IMG/VR virus record: IMGVR_UViG_3300009008_000241 | Coordinates: 1-24,448 of that record | Source of the DNA: a virus | Direction: 5' to 3' (one strand) | DNA length: 24,448 nt | In this document: piece by piece, positions 11,290 to 20,157 of the stretch | How the letters are laid out: every line of letters begins with the position of its first letter | Numbering within the stretch: position 1 is the first letter of the stretch | Translations under genes and position numbers: made by a program | The notes under the pieces: generated by a model | Database searches by the model: none | What the model saw: the letters and a program-made list of their open reading frames with translations, nothing else | What the model was told of the DNA's origin: nothing

Positions 11290-14157
11290 TTACTTACAAC
11301 CAGTTTTGCCTATACTTCTTGGAGCACGCTGTCGTTTTCCTTCTCTCGCACCAAAAGATTCCCACTTACAATTTAATTTTGTAAAATAGCTCCCGGGCTT
11401 CAACTCATGCTCAACCTTTGTAACTAAAAAATAGCCGCCTAGGCCTAGTCTTCTAGAAGCACTCCGGGCTCTCTTGGGATCTCCAAATGTCGACGGGTTA
11501 ATAAATATATATTGTCCGGGCAGAAACAAAGGATTGCCAAAGAGTTCAACGTCAGCGTCATATATTTCTCTAAACATTTCTGGTTCAACATTGTTGACGA
11601 TTCTGTGAGATCTTAAAAATGGTTGATCATTTCTTTTAAATTTAATATTTTTTAACAGGCCCCGGGGACTTCCAATGTGAAAATGATAAACACCTCTCTC
11701 AAAATCTCCCTGTTTGTCCCCCGTTAAGACACTAGGAGAGAAAGAACTGGCATACAAATAATAATATAATTTTGGCACATTTTTCGGAGGCTTTCCACTT
11801 GGATGAGTACTGTATCTTCCCCAACCTCTTGAAGAACTATAATTAAATTTAACATTTTCCACACAATACCTTTTCCCGCGAAATATATTTGAAGAATCTG
11901 CCCATATTTCGGCCGTGTGCACTCTAGCCGTGGACTTTTGGCCGCCGGCGGTAGCATCGATACACAACGGACCTATACTGCTGGCAACCAAATCTGATAT
12001 TATATCTTGCAAGAATTCCTTCAGTGGATATTCTTCACGCAGGGGACGAATAACTTTGTCGATAAACCATATGTGAAAAGCATGAAGAGATATTGGTATA
12101 TCTGCCAAGTTTACGTAATACGGAGTGCCAGTAAATGGATCTGTCCAAGTGTAGGGGCCAAGTATAAAATTGACCGTATCGGTTTTGCTGTTGTGGAACC
12201 CAACAGCATCATTGTTGTTCGCTAGCGTCATAAGGGCGGCGTTTATAATATCCCCCAAATATACAAAATGAAACACAGTTTTGCCATCAGAAAGAAACGG
12301 CGCCGAAGAGGCAATTGCTTCGCTGCCTGCTTGTTCGATGCTCGCCTTGCTCATACCATTCGCGGCCGTCTTCACTTTCTTCGCAACATCGGCCGAGGCG
12401 CCCTGTACGGCCTTTTTGGCGGCTGCAGCCTTTTTGCTCCCGGCCTGCTGGACGATGCGCTCTAGTTCCCATGCTCCGGCCATGGCGGGAGTGGTGGCCG
12501 TTTTTTTAGCAAGCGTTTTTTTAGCATCAGAGTCGCCAGCTTTTGCTCTTTTATTTAATTCCGCAGCTGTGCTGTCGGGTAGTTTATCTTTCCTTCCCCC
12601 TCTGGCCACAAGGCCCTCGGAACTAAGCTGCAGTTCAGAGTTGGGCACCTTCATCCTCCATATACCACCAAAGTTTTGTAACTGCTGCAAGAACGTTTCA
12701 TATTTTTTTCCGCGTTCTTTTTGTGCCTCCATTCGCATAAAGGAGTGGAAGCTAGCTATGTGTGCCTGCTGGCCCTTTATTTGGCCTTCAAGCTTTTTGC
12801 TCTTTGCATTATCTGCTTGATTTGCTGAAGCGGCCGGCGCGGTGCCCTTGTTACCAGATGTTTTGTTTGATTTGCGGACTTCAGAATCATGATCGCGCTT
12901 TGTGCCTTGAACTTTTTTAAGTCGACTTTGTGCAGCTGCCATGTCTTGCTTCCACTTTGATAGCTTGGTAGAATATTCTTGTGACATTTTAAAAATATCA
13001 GTTTCGCCGCGTTTAAGTGCGCCCTCAATCCAGCCAGTATAATTTACAGTAAGCTCTATTGCGCCATTTTCTTTAAATTCTAAATCGTGTTTGTGAAGCT
13101 CCAGCGCTACTCTTATTTTTGTATCTGCTATGGCCTTTCTTAAATTATTATCGATAATATATTTTTCATTGATGTTTTTGTGTGGGACTGTCCATCCAAT
13201 TTCTGCAAGTATGCGAAAATACCTCTCCGTGCTCAAGCCACTGGTTGCAGGACTGGCCGATATTCCTCGCGACCAAGCTGTTGAACTCGGCGCCATAATC
13301 AAATCTGAATAAGCTATCGTCTGCGCTTCAGAGGGAGAGTTAAGAGTGGCCCCGGGGGCGATGCCAGCGCGAAGGAAGGTTTCAGCATTTTGAAAAACAA
13401 ATTTAAGCTCTGCTGATAGAGTCTTGTCGACCGGCTTTGTTTGCCCTTCGTTGGTAAATTTAAAGCTTAATAGACCGGCGCCATCCCCTCTCATTTTGCG
13501 ATCCGAATATACACTCTCAAAGTCTCCACCTGTATATCTGTTCTTTTTGTGTTTAGGGTCTGGAAAATGATTACTAAAATGAAATTCCACTGGGGTACCT
13601 TTCTTATCGACTGGGCTTGAGTACGCCACCTTGTACAAACGAATCTTTGGCTGCAACAAAGAAAAAACCCATGGCTCTATTTCTAGAAAATGTTTAAACT
13701 CTTTGCTGTGTAGAATTTTGTTATATATGAGCGCGCTGTTCCCAGAAAGAGTTGCATAGAAAACAGGATCTGCGACACGGCCGCGGCCAACTTTCGAAAT
13801 GCACTGGCTTAGGACTTTTTGCATGTTCATATACAAAAAGCACTGCTCTTGTACTGCTAGGTTTCTGGCTCTTTCGGCGGTTTTAGCTTCTTCGGCGGCC
13901 TTTTGCGCTAGTTCTTCTTCTTTGGATAGTTTTCCCTTGCCAACCAACACGGTGCGCCCTTCCATTCTTTCATCTACTGCGCTCTTGTCGTGACCAACAA
14001 CGCTTGCGGCGCCGCGGGTGACATATTCCATCCCCTTGACCGCTTCATTGGTCACACTATTGCTTGTAACTGTATCGGTCCAAGAATATAATTTATTACC
14101 AATGCCAGCAACTAGCTTGTTCCACTTATGAGACCATGGTACATTTTTGTCTGCCAT
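11290..14157 (-). CDS. Large baseplate hub protein (gp27/GpD-like)
   Basis: A 955-residue protein that I place as the central baseplate hub, below the tail tube. Evidence: position after tape measure, tube-like and LysM baseplate genes; and the C-terminal region with G-Y-F-L-V-T-K-V-E-H-E-L, then G-S-Y-F-T-K-L-N-C-K-W-E-S, the closing hub-domain pattern of phage D-type and VgrG-like hubs. Earlier segments with F-I-L-G-P-Y-T-W (about 660) and Q-Y-I-F-I-N-P (about 885) fit beta-barrel parts. Residues about 390-480 are Lys/Gln-rich helical, and about 525-620 are a low-complexity Ala/Lys linker, suggesting two globular halves. The length is near that of T4 gp27 plus gp5 together, but I see no lysozyme motif. 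ATG at 14157 follows GGATAAG. Hub role is likely, exact equivalence uncertain. Confidence 0.7.
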   Translation of the reverse strand: MADKNVPWSHKWNKLVAGIGNKLYSWTDTVTSNSVTNEAVKGMEYVTRGAASVVGHDKSAVDERMEGRTVLVGKGKLSKEEELAQKAAEEAKTAERARNLAVQEQCFLYMNMQKVLSQCISKVGRGRVADPVFYATLSGNSALIYNKILHSKEFKHFLEIEPWVFSLLQPKIRLYKVAYSSPVDKKGTPVEFHFSNHFPDPKHKKNRYTGGDFESVYSDRKMRGDGAGLLSFKFTNEGQTKPVDKTLSAELKFVFQNAETFLRAGIAPGATLNSPSEAQTIAYSDLIMAPSSTAWSRGISASPATSGLSTERYFRILAEIGWTVPHKNINEKYIIDNNLRKAIADTKIRVALELHKHDLEFKENGAIELTVNYTGWIEGALKRGETDIFKMSQEYSTKLSKWKQDMAAAQSRLKKVQGTKRDHDSEVRKSNKTSGNKGTAPAASANQADNAKSKKLEGQIKGQQAHIASFHSFMRMEAQKERGKKYETFLQQLQNFGGIWRMKVPNSELQLSSEGLVARGGRKDKLPDSTAAELNKRAKAGDSDAKKTLAKKTATTPAMAGAWELERIVQQAGSKKAAAAKKAVQGASADVAKKVKTAANGMSKASIEQAGSEAIASSAPFLSDGKTVFHFVYLGDIINAALMTLANNNDAVGFHNSKTDTVNFILGPYTWTDPFTGTPYYVNLADIPISLHAFHIWFIDKVIRPLREEYPLKEFLQDIISDLVASSIGPLCIDATAGGQKSTARVHTAEIWADSSNIFRGKRYCVENVKFNYSSSRGWGRYSTHPSGKPPKNVPKLYYYLYASSFSPSVLTGDKQGDFERGVYHFHIGSPRGLLKNIKFKRNDQPFLRSHRIVNNVEPEMFREIYDADVELFGNPLFLPGQYIFINPSTFGDPKRARSASRRLGLGGYFLVTKVEHELKPGSYFTKLNCKWESFGAREGKRQRAPRSIGKTGCK

Positions 14158-14176
14158 AACTTATCCTATTCTCCCC

Positions 14177-14518
14177 CTACACATCGAACATGTCAATTAT
14201 TCGTTCCAAGGGCGCGGGTACGTATACTGTATCTCCGAGTTCCACGTGGGCCTCGGTCGGAGTTTGATTATACCACGCAATCACCCACCAATATTCCTCA
14301 AAACCATAATAAGTGCTAGCTAGCTTATAAAAACGATCTCCAGTTGACCACGTGTGGCCAATCAATGTCAATGAATTAATTTCTTCGTCAGTTGGATATC
14401 TCATTTCTGGCGTGTCATAATACGTAATAAAGGCCTTTCCCCGCTCCTTAAGGAAAGTTTTATATTGTTCCTGATCTAGTTCTCGAATATTTCTTCCGTC
14501 GTATCTACTAATAGGCAT
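14177..14518 (-). CDS. LysM-domain baseplate protein, T4 gp53-like
   Basis: A 113-residue protein with a C-terminal LysM domain (about 52-104): H-T-W-S-T-G-D-R-F-Y-K-L-A, then Y-Y-G-F-E-E-Y-W-W-V-I-A-W-Y-N, and the closing L-G-D-T-V-Y-V-P-A-P. In contractile-tailed phages such proteins (T4 gp53, P2 gpX) are baseplate parts that tie wedges to the hub; LysM domains may also touch peptidoglycan. The N-terminal 50 residues are helical and charged (R-E-L-D-Q-E-Q-Y-K-T-F-L-K). ATG at 14518 follows AGGAGGT. It sits 19 bases before the hub gene and 39 after the baseplate tube-like gene, the order expected for a baseplate cluster. Confidence 0.85.
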   Translation of the reverse strand: MPISRYDGRNIRELDQEQYKTFLKERGKAFITYYDTPEMRYPTDEEINSLTLIGHTWSTGDRFYKLASTYYGFEEYWWVIAWYNQTPTEAHVELGDTVYVPAPLERIIDMFDV

Positions 14519-14557
14519 TTATTTTGATAACCTCCTAATTAATCATTCTGAAGGGCC

Positions 14558-15490
14558 CTACGCTAGCGCAGACCCATCCACCACGATCCCCGTGAACGGA
14601 TCGTTGCCGGGTTTTGTCGTGGCCGCGGCGCCTTTGCTATCCGCTTTCTTCGCGGCATCTTTCTTCTTCTTCCTTTTTGGCTTATCGGGATTTTTCGGAT
14701 TGCCCTGTTTGGAAGACTCTTCTTTTTTACTTAAAACATTTGTTAACCCATATGGAAAGCCCGGTGACAAAGTTGTGCCATTTGCATCAAAGCCTAGGTC
14801 ATGTTGGTGGTGGACAGTAAGTTCGCAACTTAGTTGCACCGACTGCGGAAAAATAAAACCTTCCACAATAAAATAACCGTCTTCTTCAATGGGCTCATAG
14901 GTAAGGCCCGAAAGGCGCGCCATTAAACCACTGGAGCTGGCCTTGGAAAAGTTCTTTTTTTGTGCTTTCATCCACTTTTTGTGTTGCTCCTTAAGTGCCG
15001 CATCGTTGGTACCGGCCGCAATTTTGGGCGGTGCTTTGCCCGTGGCACTGTTTGCTATTAAGTTCATGAATTTCACTTTAAACATTGGGGGTGAGCTTAT
15101 TTGGGTTGACGATATGTCGTTGTAGCTGGCTTCGCCGGCCAAGGTTTCATATGCAGGATAAAGCATGTTCGCCAGTATAGAGCATTTTTTCATATTAGTC
15201 TGTGCCTCAACCATATTGGCCGAAACACATTTCCAACCCAAAGAAATTGTTCTTGTTGTCTGTGTAAATATTTCAATAGGGTCCATGCGGCCATATACGT
15301 TATAGGTTTCCCATTTGGAATCATACTTATCAGAAAATTGTGTCAAGAAAGCGGGAAAACTAACAGTGTGGCCACTGACCATGTGATAAAATTGAATCTT
15401 AACACCTTCTTTTTCGTGCGATTTAACAACATCTGTGTATCGAGCCGCGGCGCGCGGCCTGTGTGGAAATTGTCCCGGTTTTTTCGCCAT
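14558..15490 (-). CDS. Baseplate or tail-tube-like structural protein
   Basis: A 310-residue protein following the tape measure gene by 11 bases. The segment Y-N-V-Y-G-R-M-D-P-I-E-I-F-T-Q-T-T-R-T-I-S-L-G-W (about 62-85), then N-M-V-E-A-Q-T-N-M-K-K, then M-L-Y-P-A-Y-E, is a pattern I associate with phage proteins that prolong the tail-tube fold into the baseplate (comparable in place to T4 gp48/gp54), though I cannot prove the family. The C-terminus is disordered, with a Lys-rich block at about 260-290. The start ATG at 15490 follows AGGAGG. The neighbours (tape measure before, LysM and hub after) support a baseplate tube or tube-initiator role. Confidence 0.68.
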   Translation of the reverse strand: MAKKPGQFPHRPRAAARYTDVVKSHEKEGVKIQFYHMVSGHTVSFPAFLTQFSDKYDSKWETYNVYGRMDPIEIFTQTTRTISLGWKCVSANMVEAQTNMKKCSILANMLYPAYETLAGEASYNDISSTQISSPPMFKVKFMNLIANSATGKAPPKIAAGTNDAALKEQHKKWMKAQKKNFSKASSSGLMARLSGLTYEPIEEDGYFIVEGFIFPQSVQLSCELTVHHQHDLGFDANGTTLSPGFPYGLTNVLSKKEESSKQGNPKNPDKPKRKKKKDAAKKADSKGAAATTKPGNDPFTGIVVDGSALA

Positions 15491-15501
15491 CCTATCCCCT
15501 C

Positions 15502-18500
15502 CTAGGTTAATAACCTGTATTTGTTTTCTAAATATATTTCTGCTGTTTGGCCTACCACATCACCATCAAGCGTGACCTGTACTATGACCGGCGAGCCCTT
15601 TTTGCCGGCATCGCTGCCTTTGGCGGCGGCGCCTGTGGCACCCAAAACTTTAGCCAGTTTATCAACCAGTCTTTCGAAAGCAGGATTTTCCGCGGCTGCA
15701 ACCTTATTCTCTTGTATAAACTCTGTATAGCGCACCGCCTGATCAACCAATCCTTTGGTGTTTTCGACAACCTCTGGACGAATTGTTTCGGCAGCTTGTG
15801 CTGTTTTTTCCAACGCGAGGCCGGCCTCAACCATTGCAGCAGAGGGCATGTTCTCAAAACCAGTAAAAACACCGGTGAGGGCTGCCATCTTTGCCTCTGG
15901 TATATCCTCCATTTTTGCCAGAACCTCTAGAGTTGTTGACGACGGTAGTTTTTCTATGGCGCCGCCAAGTCGTGTTATCGCGCCGATTATTAAAGTTATG
16001 CTGCTAGCAATTGCGAAGCCTTTATCTCCTATATCCAATATTGTATCAAAGGCTGTTTTTGTACCGGTAGATAAATTTGTACTAGCTGTTCCCAAACCTG
16101 TAAAGATTTTTCCAAGAGACTCTAGTTCTGGACTAATCCATTTTATAGCAGCACCCACGCCAAAGATCGGTATCAGCATTGCCGTTAGGCCAATTGCCAG
16201 TGCGCCTAGGCCAATGGACAGTTTGGCAGAAACAAATGCCATAAGGGCCATGGAACCCGCCAGTGCCCCAACCACAATAGCTGCCTGCCAAGCGTTCGGA
16301 CCCATCTCTGCCAGTCCTCTGGACATTTCACCAACACCCAGCGCAGCGAGAGCAATGGCGCTGCCTATCATGAGAGCAGTTGCACCTATGGCCAATAAGA
16401 TGGGTGCGGCTGGAGTGCCTGCAGCTGCGAGCCCAGCAAGGGCAGTGGCGGCTGCCGTTAAGGCTGGTACCAAAAAGTAAAAAGTGCCAGCCAATATCGC
16501 CACGTTAATGCTCAACGCTAACGCCTCCCAGCCTAGACCTTTCATACCTTCTGCCATTACTCCTATGCCCCATGCGGCAAGTGCGATCCCCGTGCCTATA
16601 CCAATGGCCGCTAATGCTATGCCTGCACCCAGTGCAATGATTTGTACCGCCGACAATGCCGCAACAGCGCCCAGTACGCCAATGGCACCTGATTGGGCGG
16701 TTATAGAGCCGGTAACGGCTGGCCCTTGGGCTATCAGCGCGGTGTTTGCTTTAACCTCTGCACCTTTGCCCATCACAACGCCTTTTTCTGCGCCTGCCAG
16801 TGTAGTGCTTGCACCTGCTTCTGCCATTTTCTCTGCTGTGAGCGTAGCCTCTTGGCCTATCAGCACAGTGTTTTGGCCCATCGCGGTGGCGCTAGCTGCG
16901 TTTTCAGCCAATTGGGCTATAAGTGCAAGTTTTTTACGGGCCAATACAAAGCCCATCACTGCATTAAATGCCCACCACACACCAACAAGGCCGATCATGA
17001 GGGGTATAAAATAGCCACCGGTGGCCTTGTTTATTTCGAATATGGCATCAAAAAAGCCATGGAGAAGATCTAATACCGGTGCTAATGAAACAGCAAACAA
17101 GGTCCACACCTCTTTAAGTTTTTCTGTCATCGTGGTTAAAGACCTTGATGCATCTTCTAATTCTTTTTGGCCGGCTGCGTTTGCTTCTGATTTTGCCAGC
17201 ATCTGATCATAGCCGACAAGGCCTTTGCCAAATAATTTATTCGCCTCATTCATGTCTTGAATTCCAGCAGCTGCAGCTATGGCCTTTCTTTCAAATTTGC
17301 CCATAGATTCCCAGCTTTTTCCGGAAGCTTCAATGCCCTGCAACATTAAACGGATTCTCTCTTCTTCATCAGCTGCCATCATTTCAACGCTGTTTAAATA
17401 GGAGCCGCCCAATATTGCGTTTAGTTTGCCAACCTTGTCGGCAGCATCTTCAAACGTATCAAATTGCGAAAATATACTTAACAGTCTTTGGGTTTCAACG
17501 CCCGTTGCTCTTGCAGCTGCAGCTACTCTTTTAAATATTTGTGGAGCCCTTGAACCGTAAGCAGCGAGAACCGGCATGGCGGCTTTCATCCCCTTGATCA
17601 TTTCGTCAAATGGCATTTTAATCGCCTTTGCGGTACCGAGCAACTCTTTATAAATCTGCTTGGACCTTGTAACGCCCAAGCCTAGACTTTTGGTAAAGTC
17701 GTCGAAAAGCTCACCTGATTCGCCAGTTGCAACCCCTAACTTATCCATCATGGATGTAAAATTAACCAACTCTGTTTGTTGCTCTTTGTTAAGATCATTA
17801 AAATCTTTCATGTTTTTGGATAAATCTATAGTAGCATCTCTTACTGACTCCATCCCGATTATCATGTGGCGTTGAGACTGAAAGCTTTCCATTACTTGAT
17901 TGTCGAATTTACCAAATTGGCTGGTAGCTCTGTCGACGGCGACCGTTGTCTCGTCGAAAGCCTTCATCAAGGCAATGGATTCCTCCTTCACCGCCATGAG
18001 CACTGTACCCATGACATTTGCAGGCGACATTAGCTCCATAAAGCCTGCGGCCATGGCATGCATTGATTTCTTTATGTCTTTTGTTAAAATAATACTACCG
18101 GCAAGAGTATCTTTCCACCTCTCACTAACACCAGTGACCGACTGAAGCCAATCTTGAGTTATTTCATTTGTTTTTTGTGTGGCGGTAATTTGTTCTTTTT
18201 TTGTCGCCAAAATATCATATTCTACTTCTAGTTCAGACTGAAGAACCGTAAGCTGATCGTGTTCTGATTGAAGAATTTCACGTGCTATCTCTGCAGAGTG
18301 ACCCTCTGCAACCAATTTCCTTTCTTCGTTTAATAAGGCGCGTTCGCGAATGTCCAACTCTTCCAATCTGGCGTTGGCCATTTTTTGCTCTTGATCCAGT
18401 CGGCGCGCATCGTGTTCTTGCTCAATTTTAAAAGTCTCTACAATATCGTTTATAAAGCGATATCTTTCCTTTACCATTTCGAGTCTTTGTATTTCATCGC

Positions 18501-18669
18501 TAGCTTCTGTTTGTGCAATTTTAAGCGAATCTGTGCGATTGCGAAGACTATCTTCAAACAGCTGCTTTCTTTCGGTCCAAAGTTTGTTGCCGCGTTCTAT
18601 TTCTTCGTTGTATTCGCGTTGGCGCGCCAGTTCCTCTTCGGTGGGCGGATTATTGTTGTTGTCGGCCAT
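15502..18669 (-). CDS. Tail tape measure protein
   Basis: A 1,055-residue tape measure, which sets tail length and is expelled before DNA during infection. Residues about 30-180 form a long charged coiled coil; 180-550 are mostly helical; there are hydrophobic segments at about 548-585 and a long Ala/Gly/Ile-rich region at about 655-850 typical of the membrane-inserting part; and the C-terminus ends in the short strand motif V-I-V-Q-V-T-L-D-G-D-V-V-G, common to tape measures. By the rule of about 0.15 nm per residue the tail would be about 160 nm long. Start ATG 18669 has AAGGAAAT upstream. It follows the small 112-residue gene by 14 bases and precedes baseplate genes, the standard order. Length, composition and place make this firm. 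Confidence 0.93.
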   Translation of the reverse strand: MADNNNNPPTEEELARQREYNEEIERGNKLWTERKQLFEDSLRNRTDSLKIAQTEASDEIQRLEMVKERYRFINDIVETFKIEQEHDARRLDQEQKMANARLEELDIRERALLNEERKLVAEGHSAEIAREILQSEHDQLTVLQSELEVEYDILATKKEQITATQKTNEITQDWLQSVTGVSERWKDTLAGSIILTKDIKKSMHAMAAGFMELMSPANVMGTVLMAVKEESIALMKAFDETTVAVDRATSQFGKFDNQVMESFQSQRHMIIGMESVRDATIDLSKNMKDFNDLNKEQQTELVNFTSMMDKLGVATGESGELFDDFTKSLGLGVTRSKQIYKELLGTAKAIKMPFDEMIKGMKAAMPVLAAYGSRAPQIFKRVAAAARATGVETQRLLSIFSQFDTFEDAADKVGKLNAILGGSYLNSVEMMAADEEERIRLMLQGIEASGKSWESMGKFERKAIAAAAGIQDMNEANKLFGKGLVGYDQMLAKSEANAAGQKELEDASRSLTTMTEKLKEVWTLFAVSLAPVLDLLHGFFDAIFEINKATGGYFIPLMIGLVGVWWAFNAVMGFVLARKKLALIAQLAENAASATAMGQNTVLIGQEATLTAEKMAEAGASTTLAGAEKGVVMGKGAEVKANTALIAQGPAVTGSITAQSGAIGVLGAVAALSAVQIIALGAGIALAAIGIGTGIALAAWGIGVMAEGMKGLGWEALALSINVAILAGTFYFLVPALTAAATALAGLAAAGTPAAPILLAIGATALMIGSAIALAALGVGEMSRGLAEMGPNAWQAAIVVGALAGSMALMAFVSAKLSIGLGALAIGLTAMLIPIFGVGAAIKWISPELESLGKIFTGLGTASTNLSTGTKTAFDTILDIGDKGFAIASSITLIIGAITRLGGAIEKLPSSTTLEVLAKMEDIPEAKMAALTGVFTGFENMPSAAMVEAGLALEKTAQAAETIRPEVVENTKGLVDQAVRYTEFIQENKVAAAENPAFERLVDKLAKVLGATGAAAKGSDAGKKGSPVIVQVTLDGDVVGQTAEIYLENKYRLLT

Positions 18670-18683
18670 GCATTATAATTTCC

Positions 18684-19022
18684 TTATTTAAATGGCCACT
18701 TAAGGCCAGTTTCTTTTTCGAAATTTTTGACCGCTTTATCTAAATTATATTTAGACTGATATGTTCTGTCGTCTCCGAGTCCATATCTTCTAAAACTCTG
18801 CATGTAACTTTTTTCACCATTCATGGCGTTTGCAAAAGATTTAATTTCCGAAGGGGTGCCACGAACCGAAACAGGCAAGCCGCTTGGTACATCGCCAAGA
18901 AGCCTTCTCATAAGAAGCTTAACTTGGCCAGCGAACATATCGATCCAGCCTTCGTTTAATTCATTTTTTCGGTGTATCCCTAAATCAACGACCATGGGAA
19001 CTAAATCATTATTATCTTCCAT
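18684..19022 (-). CDS. Small conserved tail-region protein, unknown function
   Basis: A 112-residue soluble protein between the tail chaperone frames and the tape measure. It starts at ATG 19022 after AGGAGG. The N-terminal half has basic helices (Q-V-K-L-L-M-R-R-L-L-G) and a P-S-G-L-P-V-S-V-R-G-T-P-S-E-I segment; the second half has E-K-S-Y-M-Q-S-F-R-R-Y-G-L and a C-terminal helix ending in E-T-G-L-K-W-P-F-K. I have no family name for it. The compact aromatic C-terminus and the invariable-looking position suggest a factor bound to the tape measure or used in tail assembly. Confidence 0.8.
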   Translation of the reverse strand: MEDNNDLVPMVVDLGIHRKNELNEGWIDMFAGQVKLLMRRLLGDVPSGLPVSVRGTPSEIKSFANAMNGEKSYMQSFRRYGLGDDRTYQSKYNLDKAVKNFEKETGLKWPFK

Positions 19023-19092
19023 AATGAAAACTCCTCCTTTTTATAATTAGTAGTGTAATGAAAATAGATAGAGGAAGGCATGCTTAAAAAAC

Positions 19093-19323
19093 TTATCTCG
19101 ATTTCTTTTTCGCCTTTTCATATTCTTTGCGCTCATCTTCAAACTGCTTAATCAATCTTCTGACAAACCATTCTCTTATTAAAATGGGAAGGTTGTATGC
19201 CTCGATAAAGCTCCAGCCGCCATGGTGTTTTAAGACAAAAAATTGTTCATAAACGCTTTCAATATATTGATCATCTAGGCCAAAAAAAGTCCGTCGTAAA
19301 CGGCACCTCCATTTCTTGTTCAT
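19093..19323 (-). CDS. Downstream frame of tail assembly chaperone, probably read by frameshift
   Basis: This frame overlaps the end of the gp26-type chaperone. Its only possible starts are an ATG at 19323 and a TTG at 19362, both without a ribosome site and both in the upstream coding region. Past the overlap it encodes 62 residues (from G-L-D-D-Q-Y-I-E-S) with G-G-W-S-F-I-E-A-Y-N-L-P and a Lys/Glu-rich C-terminal helix. The likely way to express it is a +1 or -2 ribosomal shift on the seven-T run at 19282-19288, giving a fusion of about 346 residues. Position between tube and tape measure is that of the lambda G-GT and Mu-type chaperone pairs, where the shifted product binds the tape measure. 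If translated alone it would be 76 residues. Confidence 0.72.
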   Translation of the reverse strand: MNKKWRCRLRRTFFGLDDQYIESVYEQFFVLKHHGGWSFIEAYNLPILIREWFVRRLIKQFEDERKEYEKAKKKSR

Positions 19324-20134
19324 AGCCGCAATTTTCACAATCAAATGTTTGGCTAAGATCAATGTTTGGGGCTGATTTTGAATAAAATTCTCTAAGGTAT
19401 TTTGAGTCTAGTGCTGGCATGTTTGCTACCAACGTGTTGACTGCTTGCCGGTCTGAATCGCCATTGACAGACTGAATTAAATACCTGCATTGGTCTGTCA
19501 CGTTGCTATCGGGGAGATTATTTTTTGTTCTCTTTTCCATGGATTTCACGATTGCTTTTTCGTCAGCGCTGGTCAGCAGTCTAATTCCAACTTCAGCTTT
19601 GGTTTTCGGCAGCGTGACATAAAATAGGCCATCTCTTTCTTCCGCATCATATTCATCAGAAAAATCTTCGCCATGATTTAGCTCTGCCTCATCTAGATCA
19701 AATTCAAACTGAACCGATTTTGCGCATGCTGGGCACTGGACTCTTGTTTTATAGTCTGCCCCATATCCACTTACTCTAGCTGCTACAACAAGAGCGTTTT
19801 TGTCTCCAACAAGCAAGTCGGCAATTTTAACATTTTTATCGATAATTATATTTTGCAAAAGCCTATCTATTGCAATTCCCTTTCTTAAAAGGGATTTCGA
19901 TGTCAAAATATCTTCATCTTTTGCGGTCATAAACCTAATTTCTATGCTCTCTGCATTGTGCAGTGGATGGCCTTCGGGATAAAACCTGCCCTTGCTTGGC
20001 AATTCAACAAATTCCGTGGGAGTTGCAAAAGAAAAAGATGCAGTGGGATCACTATTTGTTTTATTATTGTCCTGTTCTGTAAAGGCTGTAGGTGGTGGGT
20101 CAGAGTTTATTCTTTTCTCATTTCTTGATGTCAT
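19271..20134 (-). CDS. T4 gp26-type baseplate hub / tail assembly chaperone
   Basis: A 287-residue protein with the family hallmark E-F-V-E-L-P-S-K-G-R-F-Y-P-E-G-H-P-L at about 41-58, as in the T4 baseplate (gp26/gp51) group. It is followed by I-E-I-R-F-M-T-A-K-D-E-D-I-L-T and a hydrophobic helix around 91-110. Cysteine pairs C134-P-A-C137 and C266-E-N-C269 would form a zinc ribbon. The first 35 residues are polar and disordered. T4 members help assemble the hub and are not always in the virion. ATG at 20134 follows AGAGGT. The gene lies between the tube gene (23 bases upstream) and the tape measure, the locus of tail assembly chaperones. The last codons contain the seven-T run, and GGAGG lies 17 bases before it. 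The in-frame TGA stop is reached three codons after the run. Confidence 0.82.
   Translation of the reverse strand: MTSRNEKRINSDPPPTAFTEQDNNKTNSDPTASFSFATPTEFVELPSKGRFYPEGHPLHNAESIEIRFMTAKDEDILTSKSLLRKGIAIDRLLQNIIIDKNVKIADLLVGDKNALVVAARVSGYGADYKTRVQCPACAKSVQFEFDLDEAELNHGEDFSDEYDAEERDGLFYVTLPKTKAEVGIRLLTSADEKAIVKSMEKRTKNNLPDSNVTDQCRYLIQSVNGDSDRQAVNTLVANMPALDSKYLREFYSKSAPNIDLSQTFDCENCGYEQEMEVPFTTDFFWPR
19282..19288 (-). promoter_or_regulatory. Candidate ribosomal frameshift site (seven T)
   Basis: On the minus strand the zero frame reads GAC TTT TTT TGG then CCT AGA TGA. The downstream frame reads ACT TTT TTT GGC. Skipping one base, or slipping back two with Phe tRNA re-pairing on T, joins the two frames just before the stop. 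GGAGG at 19310-19306 could act as an upstream stimulator; the AGA codon after the run is rare in many hosts. No obvious hairpin follows. Confidence 0.65.
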
Positions 20135-20157
20135 TGTTACCTCTTAATTTATTGTAA

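Noticed and set aside
12281-12820. Plus-strand frame of 179 codons opposite the hub gene
   Set aside because: Falls on the Ala/Lys linker of the hub gene; composition mirrors it, no ribosome site, and all neighbours are on the minus strand.
15755-17014. Long plus-strand open frames of 241 and 176 codons opposite the tape measure
   Set aside because: They are antisense shadows: Ala/Pro/Ile-rich, without ribosome sites, caused by the GC-rich Ala codons of the hydrophobic tape measure region.
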